In this document: positions 1 through 6,753 of the stretch, in pieces | Layout: every line of letters begins with the position of its first letter | How positions within the stretch are numbered: position 1 is the first letter of the stretch | Assembly (NCBI GenBank): GCA_958405195.1 | Contig: CATYDM010000050.1 | Coordinates: 1-14,813 of the forward strand | Length of the DNA stretch: 14,813 nt | Direction: 5' to 3' | Origin: an uncultured Collinsella sp. | GTDB taxonomy: Bacteria > Actinomycetota > Coriobacteriia > Coriobacteriales > Coriobacteriaceae | Made by a program: the position numbers and the translations under genes | The notes under the pieces: model-generated | Databases searched by the model: none | What the model was told of the DNA's origin: nothing | Seen by the model: only the letters and a program-made list of their open reading frames with translations

Positions 1-1554
1 ACCTTCCACCCCGCGCGCTGGACGCAGACCTACACCACCTGGATGGAGAACCTCAAGGACTGGTGCATTAGCCGTCAGCTGTGGTGGGGCCACCGCATTC
101 CCGTGTTCTACTGCGAGGACTGCGGCTGGGAGGATGCTCTTACCGAGGACACCGACGTGTGCCCCAAGTGCGGCGGCCATCACGTGCATCAGGACGAGAA
201 CGTGCTGGACACCTGGTTCAGCTCGCAGCTGTGGACCTTCGCCACGCAGGGCTGGCCGCAAAAGCCGGAGCTGCTCGAGGGACATCACCCCACGACGGCG
301 CTCGTCACCGCGCGCGACATCATCGCGCTGTGGGTCGCCCGTATGGTCATGTGCTCGCTGTACTTCCTGGACGAGGTTCCGTTTAAGGACGTCGTCATCT
401 ACCCGACGATCCTTGCCAAGGACGGCAGCCGCATGTCTAAGTCCAAGGGCAACGGCGTTGACCCCATGGACCTCATTGGCATGTACGGCGCCGATGCCAT
501 GCGCTACAACCTGCTCACACTGTGCACCAACAACCAGGACGTCAAGTTCGATGCGAACATCGACAAGAAGACCAAGAAGCTCATCGACAGCCCGCGTACC
601 GACCAGGCCAAGTCGTTTGTGACCAAGATCTGGAACGCCAGCCGCTTCCTGCTTATGAACATGGAGGGCTACACGCCCGGCGAGCCCGTCGTTGAGACGC
701 CGGCCGACGCCTGGATGTTCAGCCGCCTGGCCAAGGCCGTGAAGATGGTCACCGAGGGTATTGAGAACTACACCTTTGGCGACATGGCCCGCGGCGTGCA
801 GCAGTTCTTCTGGAACGAGGTCTGCGACTGGTACGTCGAGGTCACCAAGGCCCGCCTGAAGGGCGAAGGCCGTCTGCAGGCCCAGCGCAACCTGATCTTT
901 GTGCTCGACACCTCCATTCGCCTGATGCACCCGCTCATGCCGTTTGTCACCGAGGAGATCTGGGACAACATGCCGGCGAGCGTGCTCGATCTGGACGCCG
1001 AGGGCAACGTTGACCGTGCCGAGGCGCTCATGATCGCCAAGTGGCCCGAGCCCGCCGACTACGCCAAGTATGTTGACGAGGACGCCGAGCGCGCGTTTGA
1101 GCTGTGCCGCGCCGTCGTTTCCGCCGCCCGCGCCACGCGTTCGCGTTACCGCTTGAGCCCCAAGGCCGAGCTCGACGTGGTCGTGCGTGCCGGTGCCGAG
1201 GATATCGAGAAGCTCGAGAGCCTGCGCTCGACCATCGAGCCGCTGGCCAACACTGCTTCGCTGGTCATGGGTACCGACGTTGAGAAGCCGGCCGCGAGCA
1301 TTGCCGTGGTCGACAGCGGCGTCGAGGCCTTTGTGGTGCTCGAGGGCAAGGTCGACCTTTCGGCCGAGAAGGCACGCCTGGAGAAGGAGATCGCCGCGGC
1401 CCAGAAGGAGCTCGCTGGCTGCGAGAAGACGCTCGCCAACGAGGGCTTTGTGGCCAAGGCCGCGCCTGCGGTGGTCCAGAAGAAGAGGGACCGTGCAGCT
1501 GAGCTCAAGGAGATCCTGGCGGCGCTGACTGCTCAGGTTGCTGACTTCTCGTAA
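1..1554 (+). CDS. valS: Valyl-tRNA synthetase, C-terminal 517 residues (5' end outside the window)
   Basis: Class I synthetase that charges tRNA-Val with valine in the cytoplasm. The frame is open from base 1, so about 370 N-terminal residues (compared with the usual length near 880), including the HIGH motif, lie upstream. Visible in the fragment: the ValS signature WCISRQLWWGHRIPV near residues 20-34; a zinc-knuckle-like insertion with C38, C41, C54 and C57; the KMSKS loop written RMSKSKGN at residues 144-151 (bases 430-453); an anticodon-binding helical domain; and a C-terminal coiled-coil arm rich in Lys, Glu and Ala over roughly the last 75 residues, typical of ValS and absent from IleRS and LeuRS. 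It ends in TAA. It is followed by a large palindrome and then a terminator-like hairpin before folC. Identity is secure; the first Met in the frame (base 43) is internal and not a start. Confidence 0.97.
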   Translation, partial: TFHPARWTQTYTTWMENLKDWCISRQLWWGHRIPVFYCEDCGWEDALTEDTDVCPKCGGHHVHQDENVLDTWFSSQLWTFATQGWPQKPELLEGHHPTTALVTARDIIALWVARMVMCSLYFLDEVPFKDVVIYPTILAKDGSRMSKSKGNGVDPMDLIGMYGADAMRYNLLTLCTNNQDVKFDANIDKKTKKLIDSPRTDQAKSFVTKIWNASRFLLMNMEGYTPGEPVVETPADAWMFSRLAKAVKMVTEGIENYTFGDMARGVQQFFWNEVCDWYVEVTKARLKGEGRLQAQRNLIFVLDTSIRLMHPLMPFVTEEIWDNMPASVLDLDAEGNVDRAEALMIAKWPEPADYAKYVDEDAERAFELCRAVVSAARATRSRYRLSPKAELDVVVRAGAEDIEKLESLRSTIEPLANTASLVMGTDVEKPAASIAVVDSGVEAFVVLEGKVDLSAEKARLEKEIAAAQKELAGCEKTLANEGFVAKAAPAVVQKKRDRAAELKEILAALTAQVADFS

Positions 1555-1573
1555 GGTTTGCTCGGGGACGCGT

Positions 1574-1674
1574 CCCGATGCTTTGCTCTCCGCTGCGGAC
1601 AGTCCTGCGCAAGACGGACAGCACATTAAGTGCTGTCCTTTGCGTGCGGAACTTGCGGCGAGCAAAGCATCGGG
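1574..1674. repeat. Nested palindrome in the valS-folC spacer
   Basis: Perfect 15-bp outer arms (CCCGATGCTTTGCTC at 1574-1588, complement at 1660-1674) are followed after one mismatch by a further 4 paired bases (CCGC, 1590-1593 with 1655-1658). Inside is a perfect 9-bp hairpin (GGACAGCAC at 1616-1624, loop ATTAA, GTGCTGTCC at 1630-1638), extended by CGCAA/TTGCG (1608-1612 with 1640-1644). No run of T follows the outer arm, so it is not a standard intrinsic terminator. It could be a REP or MITE-like intergenic repeat or a structured 3' UTR. A smaller hairpin (CCGC 1675-1678 with GCGG 1686-1689) lies directly after it. Confidence 0.75.
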
Positions 1675-1719
1675 CCGCTCCTAGTGCGGTTACGTGGTTG
1701 TTTGCATCTGGCTAGTTAG

Positions 1720-1737
1720 GGCCACTGGGTTGTGGCC
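1720..1737 (+). other. Small hairpin upstream of the folC terminator-like stem
   Basis: GGCCAC (1720-1725), loop TGGGTT, GTGGCC (1732-1737). It lies in the 280-base spacer between valS and folC, ahead of the terminator at 1780-1814, and could be part of a folded leader. No known riboswitch consensus was recognised here. Confidence 0.4.
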
Positions 1738-1779
1738 TTGATCTTGCTGCAAGCGGGTAAAGGCTGATATTGTCAACGC

Positions 1780-1814
1780 GAGGGGCTCATTCTTTTTGAT
1801 GGGCCTCTTTTTCT
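1780..1814 (+). terminator. Intrinsic terminator or attenuator immediately before folC
   Basis: Bases 1780-1790 pair with 1799-1809 (a stem of about 11 pairs including three or four G-U pairs), closing an 8-base loop, and the stem runs into a T tract at 1808-1812. It ends only 7-9 bases before the folC ribosome binding site (GGAG, 1821-1824). It may simply end the valS transcript, but its position directly against the folC start means folC messages from upstream must read through it. Confidence 0.6.
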
Positions 1815-1834
1815 GTAATTGGAGACTTTGGGTT

Positions 1835-3178
1835 ATGGCTAAGCGTTCTGGGTCGTATGTCGTTCCTTTCTCGTTTGAGTTGCTTTCGTTTGATGAGGCT
1901 GTTGGGCTGGCTGCCGATACGGGGCGGATTTCTGGGGATGCTGGTCCTCTGCTCGAGACGGTTGTCGATATGCTCGATGAGGTGGGGCGTCCGGATGAGT
2001 ATTTTGATTGCATTCAGGTTGCCGGTACCAATGGCAAGACTTCGACTACGCGTTTTTCGGCTGCCATTCTTCGTGGTGAGGGGCTCAAGACCGCGCTGTA
2101 TACGTCGCCGCAGCTGGTTCGCTATCCCGAGCGCATGGAGGTTGACGGGCGCGTCGTGAGCGATGAGGCGTTTGCCCGTGGCGTTTCTGCCGCTGTTGAG
2201 GCGGGACATCGCGTGAATGCGCGCCGTGTGGCGGCGGGGGAGCGCGCCTATTCCATCACGCCGTTTGACCTGCTGACGGCTGCCGCACTTGTCGTGTTTG
2301 CCGAGGCCGCGGTGGATGTTGCCGTGCTCGAGGTTGGCATGGGCGGGCGTTGGGACGCCACAAGCGCGACCGATCCCGTCGCCGTTGCCATTACGGGCAT
2401 TGGGCTCGACCATACGCGCATTTTGGGCGACACGCTCGAGGCCATTGCGGGGGAGAAGGCTGCGGTTATCAAACCCGGGCGCTTGGTTGTTTTGGGCGAG
2501 GGCACGCACGAGGCGAGCGTTCAGCGCGTGATGGATGCCCGTTGCCGCGCGTGCGGCGTCGTGCCGCTCGTGGTGAGCCACGCCACGACTAAGGTGCCTG
2601 CGCATGTGGGCGACACGGTTGAGTTTAGCTGCACCACGCCGCGTGCGATCTATACGACGGGCATGGTTAAGCCGGCATATCAGCCGCAGAATGCAGCGTG
2701 CGCGATTATGCTTTGCGAGGGGTATCTGGGTCGTGAGCTCGACCACGAGGCACTGGATGCTTCGCTTATGGGTTGCCCCACACCGGGTCGTTTTGACGTG
2801 TTGGGGACCGATCCGCTCAAGCTGATTGATGCCTGCCATAACCCTCAGAGCTGCGAGAACTTTGTGAGCGCGCTGGACGAGATCGATCCGTGCGTGGAGA
2901 ATCGCCCCACGCTGCTGTGCGCTGCGCTGGCCGACAAGGACGTGGCGGGCATCGTCGACGTGCTGATTCCGGCCTTCCCGCGCGTGGTCGTTACCCAGAC
3001 CGATTCCGACCGCGCCCTGCCGGCTGGGGAGCTTGCTGCCCTGGTGGACGCCGACAAGCTGGCGGGTGTGTATCCCAGCGTGCCCGAGGCCCTCGCGGCC
3101 CTCGATGCCGCAGACGAGCCTTTCGTTGCCGCCGGCACCATCACCCTAGCCGGCGAAGTAGCCGGCCTGCTCCGCTAG
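1835..3178 (+). CDS. folC: Bifunctional folylpolyglutamate synthase / dihydrofolate synthase
   Basis: Mur-ligase-family cytoplasmic enzyme that adds glutamate to dihydropteroate and to folates using ATP. With the ATG at 1835 it is 447 residues, a normal family length. This start is preferred because GGAG lies 10 bases upstream; the longer frame beginning at 1796 or 1799 has no ribosome site and lies in a terminator stem. Visible motifs: P-loop VAGTNGKTST with G64-K68-S70; TSPQLVRYPERM near 90-101; LEVGMGGRWDATSA at 165-178; GLDHTRILGDTLEAIAGEKAAVIKPG, with the lysine (K208) that is carbamylated in the family; PGRFDVL at 317-323; DACHNPQS at 332-339 for the C-terminal domain. It is convergent with the peptidase gene at 3429. 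Confidence 0.95.
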   Translation: MAKRSGSYVVPFSFELLSFDEAVGLAADTGRISGDAGPLLETVVDMLDEVGRPDEYFDCIQVAGTNGKTSTTRFSAAILRGEGLKTALYTSPQLVRYPERMEVDGRVVSDEAFARGVSAAVEAGHRVNARRVAAGERAYSITPFDLLTAAALVVFAEAAVDVAVLEVGMGGRWDATSATDPVAVAITGIGLDHTRILGDTLEAIAGEKAAVIKPGRLVVLGEGTHEASVQRVMDARCRACGVVPLVVSHATTKVPAHVGDTVEFSCTTPRAIYTTGMVKPAYQPQNAACAIMLCEGYLGRELDHEALDASLMGCPTPGRFDVLGTDPLKLIDACHNPQSCENFVSALDEIDPCVENRPTLLCAALADKDVAGIVDVLIPAFPRVVVTQTDSDRALPAGELAALVDADKLAGVYPSVPEALAALDAADEPFVAAGTITLAGEVAGLLR

Positions 3179-3230
3179 CCCGTTCCAAATAGCTATCCTG
3201 TGCCCCGAGTTGACCTGCTTGCCATGAAAT

Positions 3231-3369
3231 GGGCCTATCTACTACGTTTTACCGACTACCCTCGAGCACACGGAACATCGCGAAATGAAAACCGTAGGTA
3301 GACGGCTTACTGGTTTTCAAAAAAGACCCGCATGGTCGACCCATGCGGGTTAAACGTAGTAGATAGCCC
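3231..3369. repeat. 139-bp inverted-repeat element with a conserved core
   Basis: Arms of about 18 bp (TATCTACTACGTTT with GGGC ends, 3231-3249, and its complement at 3352-3369) match except for one extra C in the left arm. Inside are a 33-bp core (3277-3309) shared with a second element at 4714-4746, and a strong 10-bp hairpin (3326-3350). The right arm runs into CCCGTTTTTG (3371-3375 T tract), so on the plus strand the whole fold could end folC transcription. Confidence 0.7.
3319..3350 (-). terminator. Intrinsic terminator of the M24 peptidase gene
   Basis: On the minus strand, a perfect 10-bp stem (ACCCGCATGG at 3326-3335 with CCATGCGGGT at 3341-3350, loop of 5) is followed by C and six T (complement of 3319-3324). 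It lies about 80 bases past the stop of the minus-strand peptidase gene. Confidence 0.8.
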
Positions 3370-3394
3370 GTTTTTGTGGCGCGGTTTTGGTGGG

Positions 3395-3425
3395 ATGCGG
3401 CAAAGGGGCTGTCCCTTTGCCGCAT
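3395..3425. other. Perfect 13-bp hairpin at the 3' end of the peptidase gene
   Basis: ATGCGGCAAAGGG (3395-3407), loop GCTGT, then the exact complement (3413-3425). It lies 3 bases from the peptidase stop codon. No T tract follows on either strand, so it is more likely a 3'-end stabilising stem or a short repeat than a terminator. Confidence 0.65.
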
Positions 3426-3428
3426 TGC

Positions 3429-4517
3429 CTAGTCTAGGCGGACCGGATCGTGGGGGTAGGCGTTGAGAATCTCGACGCCGGTCTCGGTCACCAGGGCCAA
3501 GTCCTCGATGCGGACGCCGGTGTGGCCGGGGAGGTAGATGCCCGGCTCGATGGAAAACGTCATGCCCGGCTCGACAACCTGCTCGTTGACGAGCGAGACG
3601 TCGCCAGGCTCGTGATCCTGCAGGCCAATCGAATGTCCCAGGCGGTGCGTAAAGTACCGCCCGTAGCCCGCATCCTCAATCACGTCGCGTGCGGCACGGT
3701 CCAGGTCGCACATGCGCACGCCCGGTGCGATGAGAGCCTCGGCGGCCTCGTTGGCGCGGCGCACGATATCGTAGATGCGCGCCGTCTCCTCGTTCGGCTC
3801 GCCCCAAAAGAACGTACGCGTCATGTCCGAGCAGTAGTTGCAGCGGCGTCCGCCAATGTCGAACAGCACCACGTCGCCGCGCTTGAGCGCGGTGTCGTCG
3901 GGTTCGTGATGCGGGTCGCCGGCGTTGGCGCCAAAGCTCACGATGGGCGGAAAGCTAAAGCCCTCGCAGCCGTGCTTGCGATACAAGCCGAGCATCTGGT
4001 CGGCAATCTCGCGTTCCGTCCCGCCCTCGTGGACGAGCTTGATGGCATCGGCCATCACGGCGTCGTTAGCAGCTGAGGACACGCGCATGAGCTCCTGCTC
4101 GGCGGCATCCTTGTGGGTGCGCGCGGCGGTGACGGCAAAGTCACCCAGGAAAAACTCACTCGCAGCATGGCGCTCCATGAGCGGCATCAAAAAGCCGGAG
4201 CGCATGACGGTGTCGATGCCGAGCGGTTTGGTCGGATCGATTTCGCGAGCGATGGCATCGGCCACGACGTCGGTATCGGTGTGGTAGGCAACGCGGGCAT
4301 TGTCATACTCGGGCAGCTGATGCAGCGCGTTGACCAAGATCATGGGCTCGCTGCCGCGCGCGAGCAGCACACCGCAAAAACGCTCGAACATATCGGCATA
4401 AAAGCCGGTCAGGTAATAAATCGACCACGGGTCGTTCACAAGTAGCTGCGCGCCGGGGTGCTGAGCCTCGAGCGCATCGAGCACGCGCGCCACGCGCTGA
4501 TCATCGACATGTGCCAT
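3429..4517 (-). CDS. M24-family Xaa-Pro peptidase (prolidase / aminopeptidase P type)
   Basis: Probable cytoplasmic dinuclear-metal peptidase that cleaves Xaa-Pro bonds, 362 residues, within the 350-370 typical of bacterial PepQ-like proteins. The N-terminal half (about 1-135) is the creatinase-like domain; the C-terminal half is the pita-bread catalytic domain. All five metal ligands are visible: D220 (LFDIGG), D231 (SDMTRTF), H295 (HRLGHSIGL), E324 (SIEPGIY) and E338 (RIEDL). There is no signal peptide. The ATG at 4517 has AAAGGAC upstream with normal spacing. It stands alone with its own promoter candidate (4545-4572) and terminator (3319-3350). Whether it acts on dipeptides or on longer peptides cannot be told from sequence. 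Confidence 0.93.
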   Translation of the reverse strand: MAHVDDQRVARVLDALEAQHPGAQLLVNDPWSIYYLTGFYADMFERFCGVLLARGSEPMILVNALHQLPEYDNARVAYHTDTDVVADAIAREIDPTKPLGIDTVMRSGFLMPLMERHAASEFFLGDFAVTAARTHKDAAEQELMRVSSAANDAVMADAIKLVHEGGTEREIADQMLGLYRKHGCEGFSFPPIVSFGANAGDPHHEPDDTALKRGDVVLFDIGGRRCNYCSDMTRTFFWGEPNEETARIYDIVRRANEAAEALIAPGVRMCDLDRAARDVIEDAGYGRYFTHRLGHSIGLQDHEPGDVSLVNEQVVEPGMTFSIEPGIYLPGHTGVRIEDLALVTETGVEILNAYPHDPVRLD

Positions 4518-4544
4518 ACATCGTCCTTTCGCTAGGTTGCCACC

Positions 4545-4572
4545 ATGGTATCCCCAATGCCAGGGTAGTCAA
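4545..4572 (-). promoter_or_regulatory. Candidate promoter of the M24 peptidase gene
   Basis: On the minus strand TTGACT (complement of 4567-4572) is separated by 16 bases from TACCAT (complement of 4545-4550), about 28 bases upstream of the start codon. The -35 box overlaps the first two bases of the palindromic element at 4571. Confidence 0.45.
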
Positions 4573-4657
4573 TTTGGGACGGGGCTATTTTAGATGCGTC
4601 AAACATGCGGGCTGATAGGTAAAAGTAGTCAATATGGTCCCGTCCCAAATGGGCTGG

Positions 4658-4817
4658 TTTCAAAAGTATGGCGGATTACGGGGCTGGACCTGTATTACTT
4701 GATCATGGGAAAAATCGCGAAATTAAAACCGCAGGTAGAGGGTTTATCAAAAATCGAAAATCGCCGGTATGGATGTGGGTATCCGAATCAGCCCCGTAAT
4801 CCGGCATAGTTTTGAAA
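4658..4817. repeat. 160-bp inverted repeat containing the second copy of the 33-bp core
   Basis: 29-bp arms (4658-4686 and 4789-4817) with only two mismatches; each contains GCCCCGTAATCC or its complement. Between them, bases 4714-4746 match 3277-3309 at 29 of 33 positions (common parts include ATCGCGAAAT, AAAACCG and AGGTAGA). Confidence 0.75.
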
Positions 4818-4861
4818 TGGCACTAAAGTAGGCACAGGCTAAATACCAATTCCAAAGATAG

Positions 4862-4924
4862 TTGCGGTGGAATAGTTCCTGGATGCCGGGGTTTTGGCGG
4901 AAATCAGGAACTATTCCACCGCAA
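4862..4924. repeat. 63-bp hairpin with perfect 20-bp arms
   Basis: TTGCGGTGGAATAGTTCCTG (4862-4881) and its exact complement (4905-4924) enclose a 23-base loop. It is the third palindrome of the composite element and the one closest to the DUF1667 gene end; in minus-strand RNA it would form a very stable 3' stem, though no clear T tract follows. Confidence 0.8.
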
Positions 4925-4984
4925 TTGAGGAGGGGCGGGGTGGATTGCGGGGTAGCTAAAAGAGCCCCGTCCCAAATTAGCTGC

Positions 4985-5383
4985 TTAGGCTGGGTCGATG
5001 TCCATGCTGGCGATGAGGTTGATGTTGGTGTTGAGGAGGTTCTCCAGCACAACGTCGCCCATGCGGATGGGGGCTTCGATGACCAGGCCGCGGATGAGGT
5101 CCATGGCTTGGGCGTGGAGTTCCAGCGGGATGGCTTCGGACGTGCGCACGGGCAGCAGTGCCTCGTCGCCGCCGGATACGGCCACGGTGGTGGTGAGCAC
5201 GCGCATGGGGCAGGTGAGCTCCTGATGCGCGAACGTATCGCCGCGCGGGCAGCTGTTGCCGGTTACGGAGCGCACCTCTGCCACGGCGCCGTCTGCGCCG
5301 CGCTTTACCTCCACAGTCAGGAGGCACTCGGAGGGGCAGGTGGTGCAGTTGAACTGCAGCGTTTCGATCTCGTTTGTGCTCAT
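4985..5383 (-). CDS. DUF1667 cysteine-rich protein, third subunit of the GlpA-like operon
   Basis: 132 residues from the ATG at 5383, which has a strong AGGAGG 9 bases upstream inside the end of the preceding gene. A longer frame from 5434 would overlap that gene and lacks a ribosome site. The cysteine pattern C13-x2-C16-x3-C20 and GNSC45PRG, followed by LTCPMRVLTTTV, is that of the DUF1667 family. This small protein family is regularly found after GlpA-like and FAD/NAD(P) oxidoreductase genes in anaerobes. The four cysteines suggest metal or Fe-S binding, and a role as an electron-transfer subunit is inferred. It lacks a signal peptide and membrane segments. Four bases separate it from the upstream gene. 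Confidence 0.88.
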   Translation of the reverse strand: MSTNEIETLQFNCTTCPSECLLTVEVKRGADGAVAEVRSVTGNSCPRGDTFAHQELTCPMRVLTTTVAVSGGDEALLPVRTSEAIPLELHAQAMDLIRGLVIEAPIRMGDVVLENLLNTNINLIASMDIDPA

Positions 5384-5387
5384 GACT

Positions 5388-6752
5388 CTACGCCTCCTCA
5401 ACGGGGTCGACGGACAGAACAATCTCGCTAACACCTAGGTCGAGTGCTTGCTGGATGACTTTCGCCGGTAGCGGGAAACTCTCCATAACGCTCGGTTTGA
5501 ACGGGCGGACCTTGCCTGCAAACAGTTCCTCGTCGCCTGCCAGAATGCGCACGCGGGCGGCATCGACCGGCCGGCGTACGCGGAAGTTGAGTTTGGTGAG
5601 TGCCACAGTCGTAATGCGCCCCGGCAGTGCGTAACCCGCAATGCCGGCGGGGGAGACCGTGAGCTCGCAACTCGCGTCCGCCACTCCCGCCGCGGTGCCG
5701 ACAGCCCCCAACGCCCACGCCGCCGCAGCCGCGCCGGCTCTCTCAGATTCGGTCGTCACATTGTCTGCCAGGTCGTGCACGTGCAGCACGTTGCCGCAGG
5801 CAAAGATGCCCGGCACGCTCGTTTGCAGGCTCTGGTCCACCACGGCGCCGCGCGTACGTGGGTTCAGCTCCACGCCCGCGGCAATCGAAAGCTCGTTCTC
5901 GGGAATCAGGCCCACCGAAAGCAGCAGCGTGTCGCAGGGAACAACGCGCTCAGTACCCGGAATGGGTGCAAGATGCTCGTCGACCTGGCTTACCTCGACG
6001 GCCTCCACGCGGTCGTGCCCGATCACACGCGTGACGGTTGTGGACAGGTGCAGCAGAATGCCAAAGTCGTCCAGGCAGTTCTTCACATTGCGGCGCAGGC
6101 CGTTGGCGTACGGCATAAGCTCGTACACGCCCTCGACCGAAATCCCCTCGAGCGTGCAGCGGCGCGCCATGATCAGCCCGATGTCACCCGAGCCCAAAAT
6201 GACGGCGCGCGAGCCGGGTTTGAGGTTCTCGATGTTGATGTATCGCTGCGCCAGGCCGGCCGTAAACACGCCGGCGGGTCGGCTGCCGGGAATCTTGATC
6301 TCGCTGCGGGTGCGCTCGCGGCAGCCCATGGCAAGGACGACCGCACGCCCGGTGAGCTGCAGCATACCGGAGGGATTCATGAGCGTGACGGTGTGGAGTG
6401 TGGCGTCTTCCGTGGACTCGCCCGAATCAATCCCAAGCACCATGCTGTCCAAGAACAGCGCAATGTTGGTCGCTCGCACCTGGTCGATAAAGCGCTGCGC
6501 ATACTCGGGGCCGGTGAGCTCCTGCTTAAAGTGCGAAAGGCCAAAGCCGGGGTGAATGCACTGGCGCAGGATGCCGCCCAAGTGTTGCTCGCGCTCCACG
6601 ATGGCCACGCGCGCGCCGGCCTTGTGCGCGGCAAGTGCGGCCGCCATGCCGGCAGGTCCGCCGCCGATAACGACGACGTCGAACGCCTGCGTCTGCACCG
6701 CCTCCGTGGCTCCCGCTTCCGCGCGTCCGTCGCGTATACCAAACGTCGCCAT
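5388..6752 (-). CDS. FAD/NAD(P)-dependent oxidoreductase, second subunit of the GlpA-like operon
   Basis: 454 residues. A first dinucleotide fold VVVIGGGPAGMAAALAA (G30-G32-G35) binds FAD; a second, AVILGSGDIGLIMARR (G187-G189-G192), is the NAD(P) fold of two-dinucleotide-binding flavoproteins; the FAD-closing motif GIFACGNVLHVHDLADNV is near 315-332. There is no CxxxxC redox disulfide, so it is not a thioredoxin or dihydrolipoyl reductase; GGILRQCIHPGFG at 59-71 is typical of the family that accompanies GlpA-like proteins. It probably passes electrons between the dehydrogenase subunit and NAD(P) or another carrier. About 20 residues precede the first fold. The ATG lies one base past the upstream stop, with AAGGGGG inside the upstream gene, implying translational coupling. 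Confidence 0.92.
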   Translation of the reverse strand: MATFGIRDGRAEAGATEAVQTQAFDVVVIGGGPAGMAAALAAHKAGARVAIVEREQHLGGILRQCIHPGFGLSHFKQELTGPEYAQRFIDQVRATNIALFLDSMVLGIDSGESTEDATLHTVTLMNPSGMLQLTGRAVVLAMGCRERTRSEIKIPGSRPAGVFTAGLAQRYINIENLKPGSRAVILGSGDIGLIMARRCTLEGISVEGVYELMPYANGLRRNVKNCLDDFGILLHLSTTVTRVIGHDRVEAVEVSQVDEHLAPIPGTERVVPCDTLLLSVGLIPENELSIAAGVELNPRTRGAVVDQSLQTSVPGIFACGNVLHVHDLADNVTTESERAGAAAAAWALGAVGTAAGVADASCELTVSPAGIAGYALPGRITTVALTKLNFRVRRPVDAARVRILAGDEELFAGKVRPFKPSVMESFPLPAKVIQQALDLGVSEIVLSVDPVEEA

Positions 6753-6753
6753 C

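Larger units (their letters stand above)
4571..4978. repeat. 408-bp composite palindromic element
   Basis: Terminal inverted repeats of 23 bp with one mismatch (4571-4593 and 4956-4978); their first 16 bases, AATTTGGGACGGGGCT, are perfect. A 12-bp inverted copy of the terminal sequence lies at 4639-4650 (CCCGTCCCAAAT). Two more inverted repeats lie inside, at 4658-4817 and 4862-4924. It fills almost the whole spacer between two minus-strand genes. No transposase and no clear target-site duplication are seen, so it is best called a non-coding, possibly MITE-like, element of unknown origin. The short frame at 4594-4809 has no coding character. Confidence 0.7.

Noticed and set aside
1796..1834. 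Longer FolC start
   Set aside because: The extra residues (mostly hydrophobic and aromatic) come from the terminator stem and have no ribosome site.
1690..1834. Tetrahydrofolate riboswitch before folC
   Set aside because: The spacer does not show the conserved stems and joining sequences of the known folate riboswitches; only two simple hairpins are present.
4594..4809. 71-residue frame inside the composite palindrome
   Set aside because: It lies within inverted repeats, has no ribosome site and no family resemblance.
5384..5434. Longer start for the DUF1667 protein
   Set aside because: It would overlap the preceding gene by about 47 bases, and the strong AGGAGG serves ATG 5383.
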